Part shown: positions 18,319 through 26,130 of the stretch, piece after piece
How positions within the stretch are numbered: position 1 is the stretch's first letter
Layout of the letters: each line of letters starts with the position of its first letter
Origin: Palleronia caenipelagi
GTDB taxonomy: Bacteria > Pseudomonadota > Alphaproteobacteria > Rhodobacterales > Rhodobacteraceae
Direction of reading: 5' to 3'
Assembly (NCBI RefSeq): GCF_007004065.1
Contig: NZ_VFSV01000031.1
Span: 1-38,091 of the forward strand
Length of the DNA: 38,091 nt
Program-made: the position numbers and the translations under genes
The notes under the pieces: model-generated
Database searches by the model: none
What the model was told of the DNA's origin: nothing
Seen by the model: only the letters and a program-made list of their open reading frames with translations

Positions 18319-18629
18319 TTCTGCTCCTCCTCTCGGCGCGGTATCAGCACCACTGCCCCCAGACGCTCGCGGCCGTCCTCTTCGCGCAGCTCATCGACCC
18401 ATAGCAGGTCCTCGGCAAACAGAGCGGTGGGGTTGGCTTCGGAAAGCCGGGTCCAGTTGCGCGGGTTGCGATAATAATTCTGGCTGAGTGCATCTAGGCG
18501 ATCCTTGAGCGCGACCGTGTGCTCCAGCACCGGTGTCGCGGCAGGGATTGTGCGCGGTTTTAAGCCTTTGAACGCGTCCCCTGCAAACCGGGGCAAAGCA
18601 CTATACCGAGAGCCTTTATGAAACACCAT
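18315..18629 (-). CDS. Small LysM-like tail protein, partner of the tube initiator
   Basis: A 104-aa protein. The ATG at 18629, one base after the preceding stop and behind a GGAGG sequence, is preferred to an upstream start within the neighbour. Residues about 45-85 (DRLDALSQNYYRNPRNWTRLSEANP) match the LysM-like module seen at the C-terminus of Afp7-type proteins and in phage tail X/gp53-like proteins, where it clamps hub and wedges together rather than binding peptidoglycan. Here it is a separate gene following a tube-initiator protein that lacks it, so the two genes together look like a split Afp7. Confidence 0.75.
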   Translation of the reverse strand: MVFHKGSRYSALPRFAGDAFKGLKPRTIPAATPVLEHTVALKDRLDALSQNYYRNPRNWTRLSEANPTALFAEDLLWVDELREEDGRERLGAVVLIPRREEEQK

Positions 18630-18630
18630 C

Positions 18631-19266
18631 TCAAAATCCTCCGAAGCCCTGCACCGCATTCAGTGCAGTCATGGCGGTTTGCCGGATCTTGTCGGCGGTG
18701 AAGAAGGGGTTGGCGCTTTCGATCACTTGCAGCGACAACTGCATTTCTGCGCGGTAGGGCGACAGGTTGGGCAGGTGCAGCACCTCTTTTTGGGTGACAC
18801 CGGTCAGAAACACAGCGAGGTTTTGCAATCCCCAGTGAAAGATCAGGATGCTGGCGGTTTCGTCCCGTTCAAACGCGCGTTCAGCCCCGCCCACTGACAG
18901 GCTGGCCAGTGTCCTCACGCCGGTTGGACCTTGGACTTTGGGCTCGAGCATCGACCGCAGCGTGTCGATTTGCGGCTGGACTCCAAATTCCGAGGCGATC
19001 TTGTCGCCCTCGTTCATCTTGTCTGTGGCGTCCAGCAGGATGTCGATGGAAAATGCCTCGGCCTGCATTTCGACGCCTTGGGCCACACGTGGTGTTTCCA
19101 ACGGAGACAGAAAATCGTAACCGCCCCGGCTGCCCGGCGCGTCGCCGGTCTTGATTGTTATGGTACGGGACCGGGAAATCTGTTGAGGATTGAAATCGAA
19201 CACCAGCGCCAGTGGGGGCAGCGACAGCCCGTACTCAATCAACATGCCCCTTTGCATCACGCCCAT
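18631..19266 (-). CDS. Afp7-like tube initiator (CIS tube-domain protein)
   Basis: A 211-aa protein that starts within the TGATG overlap with the 75-aa gene. LALVFDFNPQQISRSRTITIKTGD, RVAQGVEMQAEAFSIDILLDATD and the C-terminal LSPYRAEMQLSLQVIESANPF are characteristic of Afp7/CIS tube proteins. These have a tube-like fold and form the adaptor between the threefold hub and sixfold tube. The usual C-terminal LysM module is missing and is encoded by the next gene. Cytoplasmic assembly is expected; there is no signal peptide. Confidence 0.85.
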   Translation of the reverse strand: MGVMQRGMLIEYGLSLPPLALVFDFNPQQISRSRTITIKTGDAPGSRGGYDFLSPLETPRVAQGVEMQAEAFSIDILLDATDKMNEGDKIASEFGVQPQIDTLRSMLEPKVQGPTGVRTLASLSVGGAERAFERDETASILIFHWGLQNLAVFLTGVTQKEVLHLPNLSPYRAEMQLSLQVIESANPFFTADKIRQTAMTALNAVQGFGGF

Positions 19267-19493
19267 CAGTTGTGACCTCCGGGTTTGGGCGGCAGCGTCT
19301 GCGCTGCCATCAGCCCGAATTGCGAGGGTGTCTGGCCGGTGTCCGTTAGGGTGATCGTCGGCTGCGCATCGGCCAGCCCGCCGCGATCATGGGCACCGTC
19401 TACCATCCGCTCAACCAGTTGCCGCGCGGCATGGGGGGCGATCCCGGCCATGCGGGAGGGTAACACGATGCGCAGTTTGTGAATGTGGGTCAT
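19266..19493 (-). CDS. Small conserved-type eCIS protein, 75 aa
   Basis: The frame from an ATG at 19493 (overlapping the ATPase stop as ATGA) to a TGA that shares one base with the next ATG gives 75 aa. The longer in-frame upstream extension lies inside the ATPase gene and is rejected. The protein begins MTHIHKLRIVLPSRMAG and contains HAARQLVERMVDGAHDRG. A short protein of this general pattern (RIVLPxR...A..VxRMV) is often found between the ATPase and tube-initiator genes of eCIS loci; this comparison is from memory. Function is unknown, and a baseplate or assembly adaptor is likely from position. The tight overlaps on both sides support it being a real gene. Confidence 0.7.
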   Translation of the reverse strand: MTHIHKLRIVLPSRMAGIAPHAARQLVERMVDGAHDRGGLADAQPTITLTDTGQTPSQFGLMAAQTLPPKPGGHN

Positions 19494-20878
19494 CGGTGCT
19501 CTTCCTCGGGCAGGTGATCGGCCAGCACTCCAATTTCGGACCGTCGCACACTGCGTGATTCCTTGTTCAGCTCGCGCCAGCACGCGCGTGCAATATGGGT
19601 TAATCCTATGTCGGAGCCATCTTTTGCGGCAAGGACGGCGGCGTAGATGGCGGCGTTGTGAATGCCGCCGCCCGACAGGGGTGCGGCTTCGCCCAAGACG
19701 GAGATGTCCACGCTGGCGTCGCGTGGTGCGGCGGGTGGCAACAGGCGGTCCCAGAGGTCGGCGCGCATATGCGCATCGGGGGGCGGGAAATCAACAACCA
19801 CCTGGAACCGGCGCAGAAAGGCCGCGTCGATATTGCCGCGCAGGTTTGTGGTCAGGATCACGGGGCCGTCATGGCGTTCGAACCGCGACAGCATGTGGCT
19901 CACCTCAAGGTTGGCATAGCGGTCGCGCGCGTCGGATATGTCGCCACGTTTGCCCAAGAGTCCATCAGCCTCATCAATCTGTAGCACAGCGTTGACGCCA
20001 TGCAGCGCGTCCAGCAATGCGTTGAGGTTCTTCTCGGTCTCGCCCACGTATTTTGACACGATCCGACCAAGGTCCAGACGGTATAGCGCCCAAGGAGTGC
20101 CTGTGGTGTTCCCCAGCTCATGTGTCAGCACGCTGGCAGCAAAGCTTTTGCCGACGCCGGATGGCCCAGCGAGAAGGGCCATCGGTCCCCCCACATGACG
20201 CGCACCCCAAGCGCCGAAAACGGTGCCGCGAGCGGAAATCCACGCCTCGAATTCCTTCAGACGAGCGGTCACGTGATCCGGCAACACCAGAGCGTCCCAG
20301 CCATCCGGGCAAGGCACCGGATCGGCACCGGGCGGTGGTCCGGGGTCGGTGGGGCGGTCCAGCAGTATACGCCCGGCACGGGCGCTGGCCCGCACGGTTA
20401 GCGTATCGCCAGCGCGTTCCACCCGCAGCAGCCCGCTCGTTATCAGAGGTGCAGTAGGGGACAGGCGTGACATCAGCACCGACACGTCGGCGGCGCTGTC
20501 CATCATCATCAATTCTTGGACCAGGGGCAGACCGGGCCATGGTCTGTTAATCACAGGTTGCAGCGCCTGAATGCGAGGTCCCAGGGCGGGTGTCGCCTCA
20601 GGGGCCAGCGCGGCGGCCAGGATGTCGAGGTCAAACGGGGTCAGCGCGTTTAGTTCAGCCGCAGTTAGCAGTCCGCGAAGAGCCACCCAAGCGCCGGTCT
20701 CCCGCGCCACCTGCATCGCGGTCTGAACCTCAGCGAAACCATCTTCGAAGCCGTCTGGCAAGGGATAGCCGCCGCGCAGGGCCTCGGTCAGGGTGATCAG
20801 CGCGGCCACGCGCTGCCATTCGGCCTCAAGCGTCGGCGAGGCCGCAGCGGTGTCAAGGTTCAGGGGCCCATCTTTCAT
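19490..20878 (-). CDS. eCIS AAA+ ATPase (Afp15-like)
   Basis: A 462-aa protein. The ATG at 20878 shares one base with the preceding stop (TGATG); a GTG one codon earlier is possible. The C-terminal half is an AAA+ domain: Walker A GPSGVGKS near residue 239, the VGETEKNLNALLDAL block, Walker B VLQIDEADGL near 298, sensor-1 LTTNLRGN near 345, and FLRRFQ with the arginine-finger candidate near 357. The N-terminal ~200 residues are helical and poorly conserved, as in Afp15/PVC15. This ATPase is a hallmark of eCIS and separates the locus from an R-type pyocin or prophage. Its role in particle assembly or cargo loading is not well defined. Confidence 0.92.
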   Translation of the reverse strand: MKDGPLNLDTAAASPTLEAEWQRVAALITLTEALRGGYPLPDGFEDGFAEVQTAMQVARETGAWVALRGLLTAAELNALTPFDLDILAAALAPEATPALGPRIQALQPVINRPWPGLPLVQELMMMDSAADVSVLMSRLSPTAPLITSGLLRVERAGDTLTVRASARAGRILLDRPTDPGPPPGADPVPCPDGWDALVLPDHVTARLKEFEAWISARGTVFGAWGARHVGGPMALLAGPSGVGKSFAASVLTHELGNTTGTPWALYRLDLGRIVSKYVGETEKNLNALLDALHGVNAVLQIDEADGLLGKRGDISDARDRYANLEVSHMLSRFERHDGPVILTTNLRGNIDAAFLRRFQVVVDFPPPDAHMRADLWDRLLPPAAPRDASVDISVLGEAAPLSGGGIHNAAIYAAVLAAKDGSDIGLTHIARACWRELNKESRSVRRSEIGVLADHLPEEEHR

Positions 20879-21879
20879 CACGGCCCCCCGTCGATTGTCA
20901 GGGTCAGCGTGTTCCCGACGCGCTGAGGTTCGAGCGGTACACCGGCATCATCGGCGGGGCGCATTTCGATGATCAGCAGCTTGCCGCCAGTGCAGTTCAG
21001 AGTTGTCGTCCAATTGGCTGCCGGATCAGCCAGCGATGGCGTTTTCAGCACCGGTTTACGCGTCTGGCGGCGGATCTCGGCTCTGCCGCCGTCCTGTACA
21101 ATAAAGGTGATGTGCGCCTTGGCCTCTGGCTGGCCGGCCAGCACGAATTCAACCGGGCCATTGACAGGCAGAAGGTCCAGCTCATCGGTGGGACCGTCCG
21201 GGCCAACTACAAGTATGCGGGGAAGATGCACCCGGTCGACATAGGTTTGCTTTTTCGGAGCCGACGAAAACTCCATATCATAGGGCACAGAAATATCTGC
21301 GGCATGATCCATGCTAGGTTCTACCTGCACGATGGCACTCTCGACCCAGCCTGCCGGGGTCGGCGCGATTTCCGGGTCAACCGGGATAAGGGCAAATTCA
21401 TAGGCTGCCGACATGCGGTACCCCAGGTCAGATCCTTGGGTCGTCCAGATATGATTCAACTCCTCCATGTTGGGCGCCTGCAGAATGGCCTGAATGCGAT
21501 AGGCGGTGCCGGTCGCACCCAGTGGAGTTTGCAGGATTGGGCCAACGGGGTTTTCGTGGAAGAACCGCACCACCTCACCCAGTATCCGCAGGGCAGGGTA
21601 ATCCTCGGCATTATTTTGCTGAGTCGACCTCGGAAATGGCGTCAGCAAGGCAAAAACCCTCAGAAATAGCGGGTCATCCATTGTTTGCGCGGTGTGCACT
21701 GCCGATGGCGCAATACGATAGAAGAACACGTTCAGGTAATGGTGGTTGGGCGCGCGGTCTGCGGTTTTCTGGGCGGCCGACGGGGTGTCGACCACGACTT
21801 TGATATCTGTCAGCGCGGTCTCGATCGTTTCCGAGATGCGATCGGCAGCCATGGCGAGAGATGAGTTTGCAAGTGCCAT
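20878..21879 (-). CDS. DUF4255 tube/sheath cap protein (Afp16-like)
   Basis: The ATG at 21879, 2 nt after the preceding stop and behind GGAGGG, gives 333 aa. The much longer upstream extension is a shadow of the repeat protein gene. Residues about 1-190 (ISETIETALTDIKVVVDT, APNHHYLNVFFYRIAPS, LRILGEVVRFFHENPV, LNHIWTTQGSDLGYRMSAAYEFALIPV) match DUF4255, found in Afp16/PVC16 proteins that terminate the tube and sheath. The C-terminal part, from about residue 235, is strand-rich and Ig-like (TLNCTGGKLLIIEMRP). It should cap the particle end distal to the baseplate. Confidence 0.85.
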   Translation of the reverse strand: MALANSSLAMAADRISETIETALTDIKVVVDTPSAAQKTADRAPNHHYLNVFFYRIAPSAVHTAQTMDDPLFLRVFALLTPFPRSTQQNNAEDYPALRILGEVVRFFHENPVGPILQTPLGATGTAYRIQAILQAPNMEELNHIWTTQGSDLGYRMSAAYEFALIPVDPEIAPTPAGWVESAIVQVEPSMDHAADISVPYDMEFSSAPKKQTYVDRVHLPRILVVGPDGPTDELDLLPVNGPVEFVLAGQPEAKAHITFIVQDGGRAEIRRQTRKPVLKTPSLADPAANWTTTLNCTGGKLLIIEMRPADDAGVPLEPQRVGNTLTLTIDGGP

Positions 21880-21881
21880 AC

Positions 21882-22781
21882 TCAGACCCTCCGCAAATGG
21901 CGAGACGCCAGGAGTGCGGCGGCGCCAGATAATCGCTGTGCCGTTGTTGAGCCAACAGAATTGCTGGGGCTGGCAATAACCACGTCGATCTGGTCGATCA
22001 CCACCTTGGGTCGTTCCGAAGTGACGTTGATTGGTGCGACCGGCGGGGCGATGGTATCGGGCGCGCCATGTTGGCCCATATCGGCCCCGGGCATGAAGGG
22101 AGCTGCAGGTGCCAGTAATTCGGCACGGTGAGCCATGGCCAGGTTGGCAGACCTTTCGTGGCGCAATTCGGGTAGAGGTTGATCTTCGGGTGGGGCAGGG
22201 GCACGGGATGACTGTACGGCCTCTCCTTCCTCTGCGCGCCGAGCTTGGACAGCTTCCTCTTCTTGATGCCATTGGGGTTGTGCCGCGTCTTCCTCTTCCT
22301 CCCGACGGGGCCGTGCCGCCTCTTCTTCCTCCTGCCGTCGGGGCTGTGCCATATCTTCTTGCTCTTCGCGTCGTGTTTGGACAGCTTCCTCTTCTTCATA
22401 CCGCTGGGGTTGTGCCGCATCTTCATCGTCCGCACGACGGGCTTGAAGGGCCTCTTCGTCCTCTTGACGCATCGGCTGCGCGGCCTCTTCCTCTTCTTCG
22501 CGGCGCAAGGGGGCGGAGACTTGCTTTTCGTCTGCGACCCGGCGCAGGGGGCGCGCCGGCCCTCCTTCGTCGCTGGCTTGCACCTGCTTTTCCTGGGGTT
22601 GGGCCTGAACCGGTTCTTCCTCCTTGATCCGGCGGGGGCGAACGGGGTCTTCTTCCTCCATCCGGTGCAGAGCAGCGCCTAGGACACCGAATCCGGAGCT
22701 CAAGCCACGATCTTTGGGGCTGATCACGCGGTCGGCCAGAAGGCTTTCCATGCGGGTGAGCATGCGGAACAGAAGGCTCAT
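21882..22781 (-). CDS. Acidic repeat protein with nine 11-residue repeats, eCIS-associated
   Basis: A 299-aa protein; its ATG overlaps the gp26-like stop (ATGA). The first 40 residues are ordinary (MSLLFRMLTRMESLLADRVI). Residues 96-194 are nine consecutive 11-residue units of consensus E-E-E-E-A-x-Q-x-R-R-x, with two or more diverged copies upstream (42-63 and 84-94). From about 195 it is Pro/Ala-rich, ending in a compact hydrophobic stretch, PKVVIDQIDVVIA, then a basic LLASRHLRRV. That C-terminal motif resembles small eCIS proteins that sit between the gp26-like and cap genes (from memory). Charge-alternating 11-residue (hendecad) periodicity suggests a long helical rod or coiled coil. The function is unknown; a length-determining or spacer role is an untested idea. 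Confidence 0.75.
   Translation of the reverse strand: MSLLFRMLTRMESLLADRVISPKDRGLSSGFGVLGAALHRMEEEDPVRPRRIKEEEPVQAQPQEKQVQASDEGGPARPLRRVADEKQVSAPLRREEEEEAAQPMRQEDEEALQARRADDEDAAQPQRYEEEEAVQTRREEQEDMAQPRRQEEEEAARPRREEEEDAAQPQWHQEEEAVQARRAEEGEAVQSSRAPAPPEDQPLPELRHERSANLAMAHRAELLAPAAPFMPGADMGQHGAPDTIAPPVAPINVTSERPKVVIDQIDVVIASPSNSVGSTTAQRLSGAAALLASRHLRRV
22200..22496 (-). repeat. 33-bp coding minisatellite, nine tandem units
   Basis: Within the acidic repeat protein gene, nine in-frame 33-bp units in a row encode 11-residue blocks such as EDEEALQARRA, DDEDAAQPQRY, EEEEAVQTRRE and EQEDMAQPRRQ. Units are diverged but the phase is perfect across all nine, with no insertions. The tract is GA-rich on the coding strand and could change copy number by slippage or unequal recombination. 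Confidence 0.85.
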
Positions 22782-23563
22782 CGAATGCGCTCCTGCGTGG
22801 TGATCATGCGAACGTAGGTCTGGCGGCGTCTGCTGGGCATCGACAGGATGTCGGCCTCGTGCCAGCGGTAGCTGCGGCCCAGAAGGTGCACCTCACGCAG
22901 AACCGCCGTTTCGCCGGGAAAGGCATAGCGCATTGGGTCAATCCGCGCGGTCTGCGTCGCTCCACAGTCGGGGCAAGTCAGCGTCACACAGTCCGAGCAA
23001 TCGGGTGCTGCAGCGTCCAGTGCTGCGTCAATGGCATCCAGATCAGCGGCATCGAGATCGCTCAGGTCACCGTCCAGCAGGCAGGCTGATAACAGATGCT
23101 CAAGGGCAGCGAGGCCGGTGAGGCCGCGGTCGGCCAGCGCTTCTTCGTGAAAACCGTTGGGCAGCTCGAACCGCAGGTGTCTACCCGATACGCGTATTTC
23201 GGCGACTGGAAAACTGCCCCCGGGATCAGTTCGGGGCAGGGCCGACAGGTCCAGCACCATGTCGATACCCACGTCGCAGCCAAGGCATTTCAGATCGTAC
23301 CAATCCTCTGCAGGCCGACACAAAGCGGCGAGTTGCTGCAACAGCCATTCGCGCGTGCCCATTGACAACGACCTGATCAAGCCCTGAGTGGACGGTTGTC
23401 CATCCACATGAGACAGCATCGCCGCGAGCAGCGCCGTCACGCGATGTGGGCGTGCACTGGTGTCGTTGACCGCCTCTCCGACGGCCAGCTCGACCACCCC
23501 TGTCTGGCGGGCAAGGGACCACGCCGGCCAGGCGGTGGGATATGTGACAGGATCACGGGGCAT
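22778..23563 (-). CDS. T4 gp26-like baseplate protein with zinc-ribbon cysteines
   Basis: A 261-aa protein. A central YDLKCLGCDVGIDMVLDL and a C-terminal CSDCVTLTCPDCGATQTARIDP (residues about 192-215) give a CxxC...CxxC arrangement, plus a further CxxC near residue 92. The C-terminus (YRWHEADILSMPSRRRQTYVRMI) is the end motif commonly seen in eCIS and phage T4 gp26-like baseplate proteins. In those systems the gene lies next to the tube gene and is thought to help baseplate assembly. It starts 18 nt after the tube gene and its stop overlaps the repeat-protein start. A structural zinc is likely from the cysteine pattern. Confidence 0.7.
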   Translation of the reverse strand: MPRDPVTYPTAWPAWSLARQTGVVELAVGEAVNDTSARPHRVTALLAAMLSHVDGQPSTQGLIRSLSMGTREWLLQQLAALCRPAEDWYDLKCLGCDVGIDMVLDLSALPRTDPGGSFPVAEIRVSGRHLRFELPNGFHEEALADRGLTGLAALEHLLSACLLDGDLSDLDAADLDAIDAALDAAAPDCSDCVTLTCPDCGATQTARIDPMRYAFPGETAVLREVHLLGRSYRWHEADILSMPSRRRQTYVRMITTQERIR

Positions 23564-23581
23564 ATGCGTCTATCGTCCTGT

Positions 23582-24094
23582 TTAACCCTCGACCGGCTCT
23601 TCGGTGCCTTCGTCGCGGACGAAACCCTCGTGCTGTATGGTCACCGATTGAATGCCGATCGTGTTCATGTTGTTGGCGTCGAATTCCGGCAGCGCCTGAA
23701 ATTCGCTGACCCACGCACGTTTCAGTTTATAGGTGATGGCCGGCTGCCCCTTGAGGTTCAGGACATTGATCACCACCTCGCGGCGATAGTCTTTGAGGTT
23801 CACACCGCCATCGCCATCGGCGACATTGTTGACGGAGTTGGCCCATTCTTCGAAGACCTTGTCGTGGGACAGGCCCTGTTCAAGGGTCACCGCCTCGAAG
23901 CTGGATCCACCGGGTATGACGCGCTGGTAACTGGGGTCACCGGCAGCGCGCCATTTGACAGCTTCGGTCGTGCGCTTCAATGCGCCCATCTTGGACAGGC
24001 CCGCCACCACGGTCTTGCCGATCATTACCTGGAATTTGAAGGTGCGGTACGGGTCATAGCGGTGCGGGTTCGCGGGGAAGGTCGGGGCTGGCAT
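23582..24094 (-). CDS. Inner tube protein (Afp1/5-like, T4 gp19 family)
   Basis: A 170-aa protein, the usual length. It opens with NPHRYDPYRTFKFQVMIGKTVVAGLSKMGAL, then RTTEAVKWRAAGDP and a loop before FEAVTLEQGLSHDKVFEEWANSV, and ends KLKRAWVSEFQALPEFDANN...IGIQSVTIQHEGF. This is the T4-like tail tube family that stacks as hexameric rings to make the ejected needle. AAGGAA lies before the ATG, 42 nt after the sheath stop. Only one tube gene is present, whereas Afp/PVC loci have two, so the particle may use a single tube subunit. Confidence 0.93.
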   Translation of the reverse strand: MPAPTFPANPHRYDPYRTFKFQVMIGKTVVAGLSKMGALKRTTEAVKWRAAGDPSYQRVIPGGSSFEAVTLEQGLSHDKVFEEWANSVNNVADGDGGVNLKDYRREVVINVLNLKGQPAITYKLKRAWVSEFQALPEFDANNMNTIGIQSVTIQHEGFVRDEGTEEPVEG

Positions 24095-24136
24095 AACAAG
24101 GTTCCTTTAATTGGATTGCAGACCGGTCAAGAGCGG

Positions 24137-26116
24137 TCAGCCCCTTTGACCGACGATCTGCTTGATCTGGACAACAACGAATTCGGCGGGTTTCAGCGGT
24201 GCGTAACCCACGACCAGCCGGACAATCCCGCCGTCGATATCGGCCTGCGTCATGGTCTGGCCCAGCCCGCATTTGACATAATAGGCGTCCGACGCTTTTT
24301 CGCCCTGGAAAGCGCCGGCGCGGTAAAGGCTTTCCATGAAGTCACCGGCACCGGCTCGCAGCGCGGCCCAAAGCGTGTGCTTGTTGGGTTCGAACACCAC
24401 CGCCTGCAACGCGTTGTACAGGCTTTCGCCGATCATGATCGAGGTGCGGCGCACGGGCACGTAACGCTGGTCGGGCTTGACCTTGGTGGCCAGCGTGCGT
24501 GCGCCCCAGATGACCGGAGGGCCAATGATGTTGCGCACACAATTGACGCCCCATTCGTTTAACTGGTCCTGAAGATCATTGCCGATCAAGATGTTCGGCC
24601 CCTGCGAGCCGCGCACGGTCGCCTCAAGCCCGGCGGGGGCCTTCCACACGCCGCGCGATGCGTCGATGCGGGCCCACATCCCTGCCGCAAAGCCCGAGGG
24701 CGGGATCATGACGGTGGCTTTCTTGTTCGCGGCAATTTCGGGATCGTAGTGGGGGTTGGTGACTTCTATCCACGGGTAGTACAGCGACGAATAGCTTGAG
24801 GTTGGGAAGCCCTGCACCTTGACCTCCTTGGGGTTGGTCAGCTTGTTGACGACCGCAGCGGAGGGATCCAGCGGGTCTACGATGAGCACCCGGTTTTTCA
24901 TGTATTCGCAATGGGTAATGGCCTTGTTGATCACGTCCTTGCCAGTGCCTTCCCAGACGGCACCGGGCAGGACGACGATGGATATGTCGCGATAGTCCTT
25001 GAGCACCTCAAGCGCGTCATCATAGTCGGTGCCGCCAACCGTGCCGCCATCACCGCCATTGATGAAATAGGCTCGGGACGCACCAGGGAAAGCGACATTC
25101 GAGACATCCGGGGCCAGCAGCTTCAGCGCAGTGGCCGCCGCGCCGCTGACAGTGGTGATGCTGGTGGGGGTATTGGCGGGATCAGCGGGCGGGACAAACA
25201 CGACTTCGGCGTCGCCTGACGTATAGGCACCGAACCCGTCGATCAGGCTGTGGGCATTCATCGCCCCCCTGAGTGCGGCGATGACGCTTTCCAGATCATC
25301 CATGGGGTTGGTCAACGCGTGGGTTTCGGTGACCGCGCTGGCGCCGGTCCCGTGGGTGACTTCGATATCCGTCAGGTTTGTGACGAACTTTACTTTGATC
25401 TCGGTTCCGTTCACGGTCATGTTTATGATCTTGCCTTTCAGATCATTCACATTGAACTCGTGCAGGCTGCCGCCCCTGATCGCCGTGATCTGCGCGCCGC
25501 CATTGGCCCCGCCCAAGTCTAGGTGTTCGCAGTTGATCAGCGTCGACTGCTTTCCCAGGATCGCGGGAAGGTAGGACCCGCTGTTGGGATCGGTCGATAC
25601 GCCGGAAAAGGTTTCCAGCACGTTAAATTCCTTGCCGCCGTCATCTTCGGTCGTCTCGTAACCGACTTCAAAATCATATCCCAAGGTGAGATCGGTGTCG
25701 TCCACAGCAGCAATCCTGGCGACCAGCTTGTTACCCCAGATGCCTTCGTTCACGGCGCTGAAATACAGGCCCTTTGCGCCGGGGTTATTCGGGTCGGCCA
25801 ACGCGCCAACGGCGCTGGTGGCATCATCCTTGGCGACCCGTACAATGTAGGCCTGACGCCCACCGTTGTCGTAGAAGGCGTTTACTGCGTGACCAAAGTA
25901 GTCGGGCGTATCTCCGAGATCACGAATGCCGGATGTGGCATCGTCCAGTTCGCCATAGCCAGTGGCATAAGCCCCGCGGTTCAGGATCAGTTCGGGTGTG
26001 TTGACCGGCCCGCGTTTGACCGGGCCGATAAAGACCGCGACCGAGGTCGAGGCCGCTTCGATCGCCAGCGCACCGCTGGGAACATGTTCGATATAGACGC
26101 CTGGATGTTTATACAT
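24137..26116 (-). CDS. Contractile tail sheath protein (Afp2/3/4-like)
   Basis: A 659-aa protein from the ATG at 26116. It opens MYKHPGVYIEHVPSGALAIEAASTSVAVFIGPVKRGPVNTP, the classical sheath N-terminus. The C-terminal ~250 residues (WARIDASRGVWKAPAGLEA, NILIGNDLQDQLNEWGVNCVR, VPVRRTSIMIGESLYNAL, VFEPNKHTLWAALRAGAGDFMESLYRAGAFQG, RLVVGYAPLKPAEFVVVQI) are the conserved core that contracts. The middle variable part (about 150-360) should form surface domains. AAGGAG sits 8 nt before this ATG, which rules against the upstream in-frame start. A single sheath gene serves the whole particle, unlike the three of Afp. Confidence 0.95.
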   Translation of the reverse strand: MYKHPGVYIEHVPSGALAIEAASTSVAVFIGPVKRGPVNTPELILNRGAYATGYGELDDATSGIRDLGDTPDYFGHAVNAFYDNGGRQAYIVRVAKDDATSAVGALADPNNPGAKGLYFSAVNEGIWGNKLVARIAAVDDTDLTLGYDFEVGYETTEDDGGKEFNVLETFSGVSTDPNSGSYLPAILGKQSTLINCEHLDLGGANGGAQITAIRGGSLHEFNVNDLKGKIINMTVNGTEIKVKFVTNLTDIEVTHGTGASAVTETHALTNPMDDLESVIAALRGAMNAHSLIDGFGAYTSGDAEVVFVPPADPANTPTSITTVSGAAATALKLLAPDVSNVAFPGASRAYFINGGDGGTVGGTDYDDALEVLKDYRDISIVVLPGAVWEGTGKDVINKAITHCEYMKNRVLIVDPLDPSAAVVNKLTNPKEVKVQGFPTSSYSSLYYPWIEVTNPHYDPEIAANKKATVMIPPSGFAAGMWARIDASRGVWKAPAGLEATVRGSQGPNILIGNDLQDQLNEWGVNCVRNIIGPPVIWGARTLATKVKPDQRYVPVRRTSIMIGESLYNALQAVVFEPNKHTLWAALRAGAGDFMESLYRAGAFQGEKASDAYYVKCGLGQTMTQADIDGGIVRLVVGYAPLKPAEFVVVQIKQIVGQRG

Positions 26117-26124
26117 AGTGGAAA

Positions 26125-26130
26125 CTCCTT
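26125..26130 (-). promoter_or_regulatory. Ribosome binding site of the sheath gene
   Basis: AAGGAG on the minus strand, 8 nt before the sheath ATG at 26116 and touching the stop codon of the small first gene. It decides the sheath start and would allow coupled translation from the small ORF. Confidence 0.75.

Noticed and set aside
20878-22272. An extended start for the DUF4255 cap gene (464 codons)
   Set aside because: The extra 130 codons are an out-of-frame reading of the repeat protein gene; a good ribosome site and family homology begin at 21879.
22200-22680. A CRISPR array, suggested by regularly spaced repeats
   Set aside because: The units are contiguous, in-frame 33-bp coding repeats without spacers, inside a gene with clean start and stop overlaps.
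23396-24562. A 388-codon plus-strand open frame opposite the tube and sheath genes
   Set aside because: It lies antisense to two clearly conserved genes, has no ribosome site or family features, and is a codon-bias shadow common in GC-rich DNA.
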